In this document: piece after piece, positions 34,397 to 44,895 of the stretch
How the letters are laid out: the number at the start of each line of letters is the position of its first letter
How positions within the stretch are numbered: the stretch's first letter is position 1
Source: Scilla litardierei
Taxonomy: Eukaryota; Streptophyta; Magnoliopsida; Asparagales; Asparagaceae
Assembly (NCBI GenBank): GCA_030789695.1
Contig: CM061135.1
Location: 111,360,301-111,424,300 of the forward strand
DNA: 64,000 nucleotides
Direction of reading: 5' to 3'
Notes under the pieces: model-generated
The model's database searches: none
What the model was told of the DNA's origin: nothing
The model's input: the letters and a program-made list of their open reading frames with translations, nothing else
Made by a program: the position numbers and the translations under genes

Positions 34397-36005
34397 ATGG
34401 TTAAGATGGCGTCCTCATATCCGACAAACACTTCAACATCTTCGTCACAATTTCCAGAAGGGCACTCTACTACAAGGCTTCCACTATTCAATGGTTCCAA
34501 CTACTCCTATTTGAAGACAAGGATGACAATCTATCTTCAAAGCATCGACTACGAACTTTGGAATATGTTGGAAACTCAATACGAGAAGCCTACAACTCCA
34601 TATGCCCAATGGACCACTAATGACAAATCTGCTGCAAACAGCAACTTCAAAGCAATGAATGCACTATTCTATGCAATGGACAAGAATGAATTCAATCGTG
34701 TCGCCCAAGCCAAAACATCATATGACATCTGGCATACGGTCCAGGTAACACATGAAGGAACTAATAAAGTTAAGGAAACTAAAATCTCTGTTCTTGTTCA
34801 CAGGTTTGAGTTATCTGGAATGAAGGAGAATGAACCAATTGGAGAAATGATCACTCGGTTCACCGACATTGTCAACTCCGTAATAGCACTTAGCAAAACC
34901 TATTCTCAAATGGAACAAGTAAGGAAGATACTTCATGCCTTAACGTCAGAATGGGAGAAGAAGACTACAGCCATAGAAGAATCCAATGACTTGTCAACTA
35001 TCACCGTTGAAAGCTTAGTTGGTAACTTGATGACCTACGAAGTACAACTTCAAGATCGCAAAGAACAAGCAGATACAAAGAAGAAAACTCTTGCTTCGCC
35101 GCTTCATCAGACACCGATGATTTTGAAATGGATGATGAAGACATGCCACTAATAACTAGAAACTTCAAGAAGTTTCTACGAAGAGGTAAGTTTAAAAGTT
35201 TTAAGCCTAAAACTACTGATGCTTCTTTGTGTTTTCAATGTAACAGACCAGGACATATGAAAAAGGATTGTCCACTTCTTAAGCCAAAAGAAAGGACATT
35301 CAATAACTTCAGAAAGGATAAGAAGTTCGAAAAGAAAAAGAAGGTATTAGCAGCAACATGGGACTCTTCATCTTCAGATGATGAAGAAGAAGTCAACGAC
35401 CAATCTAATGAAGAGAATGCTCATATGTGCTTTATGGCACAAAGTGATAATGAGGTACGTAGATTAGATAATGAAGAACTAATTAATGCTTTTAATGAAT
35501 TATATACAAGATTCAAGAAATTGAATTCTCAAAATAAGGCATTAGTTCTTTCTCATTCTTCTTCATTAGATAATCTAAAAATTGAGAAGGAAACATTATC
35601 TTCTCAAAATGATAAACTACTTAATGAAAATGAGATTCTCAAATCTGAGAATCAAAATATGATTTCACGCATTTCTATTTTAGATAAGGATATTTCATCT
35701 CTAAAATTGAAATATGATAATATGTCTTCTAACATTAGTAAGTTTAATAAAGGAAATAATAATCTAGATGATTTACTTAGATTACAATATCCTGCTAATC
35801 ATAGACAAAGTTTGGGATATAAGAATACTCCCAAATCCAATATTCTCTGTAATGTTATTTTAGAAAAGAAAAAGCATGCATTTATTAATGCTAAGAAAAT
35901 AGATTCTTCTAATAGTATGAAAAAGCATACAATTCATATTCCAAAGAAAACCAATTTTCTTACTTCTTCTAAGAAAACCAATTTTCTTACTTCTTCTAAG
36001 AAAAC
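34397..36005 (+). pseudogene. C1 gag (one frameshift)
   Basis: The first frame (34397-35152) is a copia-type Gag core: RLPLFNGSNYSYLKTRMTIY, a DIWHTVQVTHEGTNKVKE segment, and KILHALTSEWEKKTTAIEES. Near 35128 the reading shifts to a second frame carrying the zinc knuckle CFQCNRPGHMKKDC (about 35230-35271), an acidic run and a coiled-coil-like segment. The fusion would have the same plan as D2 gag. Two exact 27-bp repeats (35944-35997) end it at the C2 boundary. One frameshift is enough to disable it. Confidence 0.82.
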
Positions 36006-37320
36006 TGATGGAAATTGAAGTCCACCCCAAGTGATTTTGATGATGAGCACACCAAATGAAAGCTTAGTGTACTAACTTCACTACACTTAAGATGTGCAGA
36101 ATTTGCTAAACTCTACTTATACTCAAAGAAGCACACTTCAACGCTCAAAGACAAAGACGAATATGACTAAACTCAAGTGATGAAGCTCAAGCTCAAATAG
36201 AACAAAAAGCACAAAGAGAAGCTCGCTTTCGCTTCACCAAATTGATCAAACTTCCGAATACATGTTCTGAGTCCATAGTGAGTGTGTCGTGTCTTTTTAG
36301 GGTATTTGTTAAAGCCATATCAAATAGACAAAAACACACACACAAACAATTTCAAAAATACTTTTAATTATCTTCAAAATATTTTCGAGAGCTTTTTTCT
36401 AGTCACTCCATAATTTTCGTATTGAAACTCCACGCACCCTGGAGTTAACTACTCGTCTGACTAGAAGAGCAGCAGGAAAAACTCATCTGGGAGTCGACTA
36501 CCAAAAGTAGGGAGTCGACTACCTGTCAAAGATCAAGAACTCCTGGAACTCTCTGGGAGTCGACTACCTATATGAGGGAGTCGACTACCAGCTGTAAATT
36601 TCAGACGTTTTTGAATTTGAATTTTGAAATCCTTTGAGCAATTTACTCCGTAATTTTTGGGACAAAAGTCAAACGAAATTTGAAATTCAAATCTCAGTTT
36701 TTCCCTATAAATAGAGCTAAATTCTTTGATGAAAAACACAACATTGAAAATCAATCTCTTGTGAAAACTCTCTTGAAATTCAAAGCTCTCATTTTCTCTC
36801 TAGCCAATTTGATTTTATTTGATCTTGCAATATTCTTTTATAAATTCTTTTGAAGATCATACTCTTATTTTTATTGGCTAAAACGTTTTCAAAATCCTTA
36901 CTATTATTCTCTTTATTTTATTTAAAGGATTTTTGAAAAGATCTAGATCACAAAGAACTTCTCTCGTATCTTTGTGTGATCTAGACTATCATTCTATCAA
37001 GCCACTACACAAATTTGTCAAAACTTTGATTGGCTATAGAATCGGGTGTATAAACCAATCTCCATCATTTATTGTGGTGTATTGGATAAATTCTCATTGT
37101 GTTGATTGTTGGAACACTAGACAAGTCTAGTTGTTGCCAGTTGGAAAGTCCTCGGTTTGTGAGGCAAGAGTAAATCCTAGACAAGTTTAGGTGTTGTGGT
37201 TGGAAATCCTGGTTGAGACTAGGTACTTGTATTTGCCAAGGCAGATAGTGGAAATCTCGTACCGGATTGGTCGGGGACTGGACTTGCAGGAGTTTTCGGG
37301 GTTAAATTCGGAGCGCACCA
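36006..37320 (+). repeat. C2: copia LTR related to the C3 5' LTR
   Basis: Starts TGATGGAAATTGAAG and aligns with the C3 5' LTR over its length (TTTGA.TATGAGCACACCAAATGA near the start; the TTTGTGTGATCTA box near 36950, matching 52632). The TATA box TATAAATA is at 36706-36713. GGGAGTCGACTACC boxes lie in two pairs at about 36490-36595. Similarity ends near 37320, and no primer site follows, so this is a solo or truncated LTR. Confidence 0.7.
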
Positions 37321-37996
37321 TTAGTCACAATTAATTATGTTTGTTTATCATCAAAACCACATTGGAGAATCCAATATTCAACATTCTCCCCATTTTTTAT
37401 GATGACAAACACTCATAACCATAATCAATAATTGTGCTTGAAAGTAAAATAGTTACTCACCATGTATTGATGCCAAACATTTTAGTTCAGATAAACATAT
37501 GAATAATGATGCTTTGTCAAGGATATGTTTATTACATGAATTGTGTATTGTATTCACTAAAGCCAATAACATATATGAATACATAAGGCATTAAACATAT
37601 GGTGATACACATCGAGTAAGTTGAAGCATGCAACAATTAATCATATTGAAATCAATTCGAAGAATTACCCCCCATGAATTATACAATCATTATTCTTCTC
37701 TCTTCTAATGACCATATGTTATTCTCTCTCTCCCTCCCTCCCTCCATCCATCCCTCCCTCCCTTTTCATAATCCAAAAGAGTGGAAAGATAAGAACAACA
37801 ACAATAGATAGAAATCATTAAGGTCAATATTATACCAGAATGAGTGTAAAAGTTCTCATTTCACCATTTAAATAAGCATGTAGCATCAAATATTGTATGG
37901 AGATAACAAATATTTAACATTTCTATTGGAAGTGCAGGAGAAGATAATTATAAACACATAACCACATTTCCAAAAGCATTTGCACACACACACATA
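37321..37996 (-). mobile_element. C4: 3' end of a minus-strand copia-type element
   Basis: On the minus strand the purine tract AAAATGGGGAGAA (about 37384-37396) is followed by an LTR start TGTTGAATATTGG at 37383, which is cut off near 37321. Before the tract, GAGTGTTTGTCATCATAAAA parallels the D2 3' end (TTTGTCATCACCAAAAGGGG). The remaining 600 bp are noncoding and AT-rich and include a CCCT-rich microsatellite. Confidence 0.6.
37722..37764. repeat. CT/CCCT microsatellite
   Basis: A run of TCTCTC then CCCT/CCAT units, about 43 bp of simple-sequence repeat. Confidence 0.85.
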
Positions 37997-38367
37997 TCTA
38001 TATTACATTTGAGGGATGTTTTTGAACTTATCCTATGTGGTAATGTCATGTCAAAATTTGGGGGGAAATTTGTTGGGTTGGAGGGAAATTTGTTGGGGGA
38101 AACATAAGCTTTGATTTTTTGAAAAATTATCATATACCTTCACAAAAAACCCCATCAACTTATTTGTTAATATATGTTAAATTTTTTGTGGTGAAAATTT
38201 TGTTTTTGTATTTGTATTTGGGTGCCGAAGGCGCCCGCTAAATTTTTGTTCCATTAAATTATGAAGTGGAATATTATATGTCCCAAAATTTTGGGGGGGG
38301 GGAAATAATTTTTGGGGAAACAAAGATTTTAAATGAACCGTACCCGAGGGCATGGTTCATGACTAGT
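37997..38367 (+). mobile_element. Helitron-like non-autonomous element 1
   Basis: Begins TCTATATTACATTTGAG after an A (a Helitron-like 5' TC end) and ends with a short hairpin (TGAACC ... GGTTCA, 38334-38359) four bases before CTAGT (38363-38367). These are the usual Helitron 3' features. No terminal repeats or coding sequence. The base after CTAGT is C, not the expected T, and the next Helitron-like start overlaps there. Confidence 0.55.
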
Positions 38368-40661
38368 CTGTTATACATTTGAGAGCCATTTTTGAATTTT
38401 GTCCTACTAGGACAAGATGACTAGGTCAAGGGGTTAATGACTAGGATTTTGTTTGTGTTTTGTGTGAAATTTGAACTCAATTTGAAATTTGAAATTTGAA
38501 CTCAATTTGGTTTGCATGAAATTTGAACTCAATTTGGTTTTGTTTTTGTTAATAAATGAAATTTGAGCTCATTTGAAATTTACCCACAATTTGATCTGTT
38601 AACTAAATGACTCATTTGAATGAAATGAAATGCATCACACTTATTTGAAATGCATCACATTTATGTTAAATGAAATTGGAATGAAATTGCAACCCAACCT
38701 CCATTTGAATGAACTGTCCTCACGTTGTGATCACATCATGGAATTGTTGGAGGGAATTAGGGGGATGGAAATTACAATTTTGATCACATCATTCGATAAC
38801 ATCGGGAAATTTGAAATTATAATTGCCAAGCATTATTGGAGGGAACTTATAGTTGGGTTTCTTAATTTCCTCCATGCAAAGAAACATCCGCAAAGAAATC
38901 GTTGGGTTTCTCATTTGAGAGCCATTGTATTTACACCCAGAAATCGCAAAGAAACAGCCGCAAAGAAATCGTTGGGTTTCTCATATCAGCCTCAAACTCA
39001 GAGCATTGTTGGATGGAATTGTTGGATCGCCTCCTCGCCCTCATCATCAACCTCACCCACATCTGATCGTTGCTTACACTCATCTGCTCGCCTCCTCACC
39101 TCATCTGCTAGAGGGAAACGGTGAGTTCTACTGTATGCTTTATTTTGCTATATTCATTTAATTTTTGTCACCCTCACCATGATACAAACAATCCCATCTG
39201 CTTGAAATTGCAGAGCAACCTCTCGGTGAGAGTGTCAATAGCAGTGAGCAACCTCAACTCTGTGTTGTTTAAAGCTTGAACTTGCAGCCTCAACCTCAAC
39301 CCTTGGTATTTTAAAGCTTAGAGTTCTGTTTTTCAATTATAGCTTCTAACTCTACAAATGATTGCGAGGTCCTTATCGCTCTGTTTGCTTATTATCAACA
39401 GTTACACACGTTCGGGGAAATCCTCAGTGTTGGAAAGCATAGCAGGCAAGGATTTTTTTCCTAGGGCATCAGGTATAGTAGTTAGAACATATTGCATTTT
39501 TTCGTTATTACTAGATTTGATATGCATAGTGGAGTTCTTGGAGAATGGGAGTTCTTGGCAATTCGGTTTTTTGTTGTTGTTCTTGGTAAAACCTAATTTG
39601 TTAACTAATTTGCTACATGTTATTGGTGTACAAACCTATTCATTTTTTTTTGTTGTTCTGGATTTTTGGTGTACAAACTCACACATTCATAAATAAACAT
39701 ATCAGTTTTTATTGTAGTTCTGAATGGGTGAGGTTATTATTCTGGATTTTTTACACTCATATATGATGTATCTGTGTTGATATGGAAATGTTATTTGAAT
39801 GGGAAATCCAGAATATGAAATCTAATTCTGTTGATATGGAAAATTGGGTACAAACACAGTTTTTTTGTTGTTCTTGGTAAAATCTAATTTGCGAACTAAT
39901 TTGCTACATGTTATTGGTGAACAAACCCATTAAGTTTTTTATTGTTGTTCTTGGTAAAATGATGTTATTGTTATCCAGAACAACAAATGATGTTATTGTT
40001 GTTCTTCCTTTCAGTCACCCTCAAATTTGAATAGCAAACAGAAATTTGTTGTGTGAAATTTGAACTCAATTTAAATTTGAAGTCATTTGAAAGTTAACTC
40101 AATTTGAATTTGAAGTCATTTTCCATTCAGTCAATTTTATTATAGTTCACGGTAAAATGATGTTATTGTTATACAGACATTGCACATTGAAATATAGACA
40201 TTGGTGTTCTGGGCAGTTGATATGGAAATTTTTTGATTTGATATGCATTTCATTTAATTTCAGTTGATGTGCTTTTATTACAAATTTCAAATAAAATGTT
40301 GATATGCAGTTGATACTCATTTGAACTTATTTGATTACAATGTTCCAGTAATAAATACAATGTGATAGTAACCAATATCAACTGAAATGTTGATATGTGC
40401 CAGTAACAAATATTAACATATCAACTGAAATTGCATTTGTAACATATCAACATTTTATTACAATTTGAACTCATTGTATTATAATTTGAAGTCATTGTAT
40501 TATATTTTATTACAATTACAATTTCAGTTCATGTGCCAGTAACAAAAACAATGTGCCAGTTGATATGCATTGTTAAAAATGAGTTCAAATTTCAATGTGT
40601 TAAAATGTTAAAAATTGATATGTCACCCGCAAATTTACACCCGATGTTAAAATACTGATAT
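38367..40661 (+). mobile_element. Helitron-like element 2, carrying gene fragments, 3' end uncertain
   Basis: Starts TCTGTTATACATTTGAGAG, related to the start of element 1 and directly joined to its end. The interior is AT-rich, with repeated TTGAACTCAATTTGAAATT and CAGTTGATATG blocks (38460-38600, 40050-40600). It has one recognisable host fragment (39402-39492). A mixed segment at 38850-39120, with an internal repeat of CGCAAAGAAATCGTTGGGTT, has no recognised function. No CTAGT hairpin end is seen before the C3 LTR, so the end may be truncated. Confidence 0.4.
39402..39492 (+). pseudogene. Captured fragment of a dynamin-related GTPase (P-loop exon)
   Basis: An open frame encodes RSGKSSVLESIAGKDFFPRA followed by SGIVVRT. 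This closely resembles the G1/P-loop and switch I start of plant dynamin-related proteins (the SGKSSVLESIVGxDFLPRGSGIVTR signature known for the DRP1/DRP3 group). Only about 30 codons are recognisable and neither flank extends into dynamin sequence. It is a fragment, not a gene, probably carried by the surrounding Helitron-like element. Confidence 0.7.
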
Positions 40662-41672
40662 TGATGGGAAATAAAATCCCACCGCTAAGTGATTTTGACT
40701 ATGAGCACACCAAATGATATTAGTGTACTAATTACACTATTACTCAAGTGTGTAGGTTGTGCGAACAATAAGCTTTTACGCATACTCCGAAGAAGCCCAA
40801 CTACACTCAAAAGACGAAGACGAATTTGCTTGCTCCACGTCAAGCACAAGTATAGCTCAATAATGAAGGTCATGCAAGTGCTCAAGCTTAATGAAGAAGC
40901 AGCTCAAATTCAAGAGAAGCGTGCATTCACTTCAATCATCTGATCGGCTTCCCGAAGACTCGTCTTAGTCTAAGTGTGTGAGTTTTTGTTTCTTAGGAAC
41001 TATGTTAAATCCAAAGTAAAATATTGCACACACACAAATGATTTCGAAGCAAAATGTTTTTTAATGTTTTTAAATCTATTTAAACTCATGAGAGCATTTG
41101 CTAGCTAATTTATATCTTACTTGTTAACCTCCAAACACACAGGAGTTGATTACATCTTTGCTAGTTGAGTTTCAGTGAAAAATGCTCTGGGAGTCGACAC
41201 CAGAGGAGGGAGTCGACTACCAGCTGAAAGCAGACTTTCTACTGAAAAACTCTGGGAGTTGACTACCTCTGTAGGGAGTCGACTACCAGCTGGTGTTTTC
41301 TTCCACAAATCTGCTTCCTGATTTCACTCCATTTCTTTATCTGTTCGGACTGAAAGTCAATTCTTTTTTAAATTCAAAATTCCTATGAAACTCTATAAAT
41401 AGAGCCCTCATTGAGATCATTCAATACACTAATCTAATCTATCTATTCTTTGTGCAAAATTCTGATCTCATTGCTCTCTTGTGCTCTCAACGCTAATAGC
41501 CAATCTCTGCTTTTATATTATCTGGTCTCAACTCTTATTTTTCTGATATTATTTTGAGATCTGCATTTTATTTTGGCTATTTTTTAAATTTTTTAAAAAA
41601 TCCTTGTTCTTCAATTTTCATTTCTTAAAAGGATTTTGAAAAGCTATAGATCTAAGATCACGACAAATAAAC
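40662..41672 (+). repeat. C3 5' LTR, left piece
   Basis: Begins TGATGGGAAATAAAATCCC, like C2. TATAAATA is at 41394-41401. GGGAGTCGACTACC-type boxes lie in two pairs at about 41188-41290. It ends at the G2 insertion site; 41668-41672 (TAAAC) is the left copy of the G2 target duplication. Confidence 0.82.
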
Positions 41673-43263
41673 TGATGTGCCCCCGGTTTGCGAGCCGCAA
41701 ATGGCCGGGGGACCCGTGTTAGGGTTTTAGATATTTGTAACCGTAAGCGCACGGTGTTGTAGTGTGGCTTGGGGGTCGAACACAGGGAGGCTAGGATGTG
41801 CTTGTGTCAAGGAGGACCGAAATCACCCCGTGGGCGAGCTAGCCCGGATCGGTTAATGGGTTGCCACGGTAAAGGAATGCAAAGTATGAACAATAAGAAA
41901 ATAAACCCGGGACTTTGGTTTCCACTCCAACGAGCGACTCTCGCCGATACGGCCTATGGGTAGGATGGCGATCGGAATTAGGGTCTAATGGTGAGACGTT
42001 GCCTCTGAAAGTGGTACCGGCATCCCATATGCCCGATATTCCGGTCGGTGCCCAGGATGATACACCGGACTTCCCGGGTTCGATCAGTGGACACTCCCAT
42101 GTCCATTAACACTGATCGATTCCGGGAGCACTAAGCTCACAACGATAACTCCCAACGTCTCATCCTGCCGCTCCCGCGCGCTAGGATTCGGCGTCTACGC
42201 TAAGGGCGTGAGCTATGGCTAGGGAGTCAACCGCCAAGTTTATTCCCCCTTGGCCCAACGGTCAAAGGCCGTCTTTTTCCCGCCGATGACAATAAAACAC
42301 CCTACGTAACCGTTAGATTCCTAATCCCTATCGATTTCCTAACCCTTTGGATGCATCGGGAAGAGCCCCCGAAGGGGTTTCCGCCAAAATCCCAGATTTG
42401 GGATCTACTCACACATATTTACTAAAAAGCAATCTAAATGAAAATTAACGGTAGAAAACATGATCCGACAATAAGAAAGCAATAGTAATGAAGCAATTAA
42501 GATAATACTAAAGTTTAAGAAAGATCCGAAAACTTACAATATAAAAGTAATTACAGGCGTCACAAATAGGAGAAAACAGTAAAAACTAACAGCTCTCCGT
42601 TTTTGGAACCATAGGGGTCCTATTTATAGGATCTCGTATCACCCGATCGGTTGACAAGTCAACCGATCAGGTGATCCATTACAAATAATAAACAGAAAAC
42701 GGCGGAGTTTCACCCAGTCATATGAACCGGTCGGTTGAGTTCTTGGGGTGACCGGTCAGATCTTGGCGCCATCGGGTGAAGGGGTCGGTTGGGTGCCCAT
42801 GTCTCGGCTCCTCAGCATCAGCTACAGATGAACCGATCAGGTGAAGGTCACCCGATCGGTTGGAAATTGAGCTCCGAATTCCAGAGACTTTGAGCTTTTA
42901 ACCCGGTCACTGAACCGACCGGGTGACTTCTCGGGGGCTCCAAGCTGCGTCCGGGTGGTGCACACGTGCATCACCTGATCGGTTGGAGATGACCAACCGA
43001 CCGGGTGAGGGGCTGAAAGATGTAATCTTCGTCGTTTGACCCCCTGGATCACGCGTGACTCCTCCCGTTGCTCCGGGGACACATGATATCATCGTTTTGC
43101 GTCCCAAATGCCAGCAAACTCCTGCAAAACACGAAAAATACGGAAAAGTGAAAGAAAACAAGAAAATACAAGAAAACATGAGAAAACGAATAAAAGACGG
43201 CGGTAAATACGGAAAAACATGGAAGAAAACGCGCGTAAATATATGAAATATAAACGCACGTCA
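41673..43263 (-). repeat. G2 3' LTR
   Basis: On the minus strand it runs from TGACGTGCGTTTATA (43263) to GGGGGCACATCA (41673). The minus-strand TATA box TATAAATA is at 42628-42621. Upstream of it (42640-43010) are about a dozen copies of TCACCCGATCGGTTGA or its complement, several decayed at CG positions. Confidence 0.93.
42621..43010 (-). promoter_or_regulatory. G2 3' LTR promoter: palindrome cluster and TATA box
   Basis: TATAAATA (42628-42621) is preceded in the sense direction, after an 11-bp gap, by CACCCGATCGGTTGAC (42640-42655). About eleven more copies follow in both orientations up to 43010. The core CCGATCGG is a perfect palindrome; the flanks (TCAC on one side, TTGA on the other) make it directional. 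The equivalent in the 5' LTR is 51974 to about 52365. Confidence 0.65.
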
Positions 43264-44895
43264 AAATCCCCCAAGCTGTACTCTTCCTCGTCCTCGAGGA
43301 AGACGAGTGAGAGTAGGAGCTCGGAGGGGAAAAAATAGAGAGAAAGAGAGAAAAAGAAAACTCTATATCATATATCATCCGTCAGAGCCAACAAAATAAA
43401 AAACGACACACCAAGCAAGCAAACGCCAAATCACATCACTAAACCTAGGAATACGAGTCCAAATAAGTGCCGTGGGCCCACGCGGTGAAGCGCGAGTGAG
43501 TGTGGTCGTGCGCTAGCAGTCGGTGTCGCTATCTACGATGTGCAATAAAGCTCGATATACACAGACCCAGGAAACGACCCAAATACCGATTCGAATTTGA
43601 AATTGCGGTGAATATTAGTTCAAGCATGCATGAGAAGAGTATAAGAATATAAGCGTATCATGCATCGGGGACTCCACAACTAGGGTTAAGGAAATCACAC
43701 CACTATAGCCTAGATACTAGCTAAAAATTTCCTAAGCCAAGTGTTTTCGAAAACGATGGGGGTTGAGATGATGTGGAGTAGAACACTTGGTGCAAATTCT
43801 CGCCTTCCCTTTATTCTCGGTAGGTAGGAAAAAATATTCACACTGGAATTTTTTTGGGTTTTGGGCATTTGTATTTTTTTTAGCTTTTTGGCTATACAAA
43901 ATTTTTCTTTTCTTTTCTTTTTGGGTTTTTCTTTTCTTTTCTCTTTTTTTGGATTTTTGGGTTTTTGGCTATACACATGTGTACTCTCCCAAGTGGGAGA
44001 ACGGTACACGACGAGGGGATTTGCACCAAGTAAAACAAAAAAAAAGAAGTCGGAATCTAAACACTTGGGCAAAGGAAACTATTCTCGCTAAATAGAGCAT
44101 AGGCTAAATGGGTTATCCTAGTCCTTAATTGTGGAATCCCGACACATGCGAAATAAAGTACACGATATATATATATAGCATGCAGAAGCAGACAGGGGAA
44201 ATAAATACCGCATATTCAAATCGAAGCATGATAATCTAGGGGTCATTCCTGGATAGGTATATAAAGTAAAATCACAAAGTAGAAGCACACCAAACAGATA
44301 GGCACGACACACGACTCACAAAAACTAAGAGGACCCACGATGCGTGAAATGCAAGAGAACTCGAAATCCTAGGGTTAGTGAATGTGATTATCGATGCCAT
44401 GCTAGGTGTGTGTGATTTTGTGGTGATTCATCATAGGGTTCATCTCTAGGAGAAAGAGATAAAAAGAAGAGAAGAGAAAAAAGAAAAAATAAAAACACGA
44501 TGAAAACGACACAAAAACGAAAAAGAAATACTCAAATGGCGCACACAGTGCGACTCCCCCAAGCTGAAGTTTGCATTGCCCTCAATGCAATATGAGTGAG
44601 TACGGGAGGGCAATGAAGATCGGAGGGAATACGCACCGACACAAAAAGAAATGAAAACGAGGAAAACACAGAGATGAAACTGAAAATAAAGTAAAATCAA
44701 AATCAAACCACACGACACGAAAATAGAAATAAAACCACACGACACGACACTCAAAAAGGGGAAAAACAAGCACACACACAAAAATAAGAAAAAACAAAAC
44801 ACGACAACACACCAAATTAGACGTCCCCCAAGCTAGACATGACAGTGCTAGCAAATAAAATGTGATCGTGAAATGCAGAAATATGCAAGGGGGAG
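43264..44895 (-). other. G2 3' noncoding region with repeated purine tracts
   Basis: 1.6 kb with no supported gene. CAGCTTGGGGGATTT abuts the 3' LTR (about 43264-43278). AGCTTGGGGG occurs again near 44553-44562 and 44823-44832. Long A/G-rich and T-rich runs (for example 43840-43960) create spurious Phe- or Lys-rich frames. Confidence 0.65.

Larger units (their letters stand above)
33046..36005 (+). mobile_element. C1: copia-type element, 5' LTR and gag only (3' truncated)
   Basis: A 5' LTR of about 1.3 kb, an initiator tRNA-Met-like primer site (34382-34393, TGGTATCAAAGC, one mismatch) and gag. It stops where the LTR C2 starts at 36006. No 3' LTR is found in the window. It cuts the B 3' LTR, so it is younger than B. 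Confidence 0.75.

Noticed and set aside
33046..37320. C2 as the 3' LTR of C1
   Set aside because: The starts, motifs and bodies of the two LTRs differ, and no polypurine tract precedes C2.
38630..39124. 164-codon frame in Helitron-like element 2 as a gene
   Set aside because: AT-rich repeats and an internal 20-bp duplication make up most of it. No recognisable domain and no clear start context.
36006..41672. C2 and the C3 left piece as the LTR pair of one element
   Set aside because: The C3 LTR is followed by its own primer site and gag-pol, so it is a 5' LTR. The two LTRs are clearly diverged, and the sequence between them is Helitron-like and C4, not a copia interior.
43710..44095. Open frames of 76-120 codons on both strands
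   Set aside because: Phe- or Lys-rich readings of long T/A homopolymer runs in the G2 noncoding tail.
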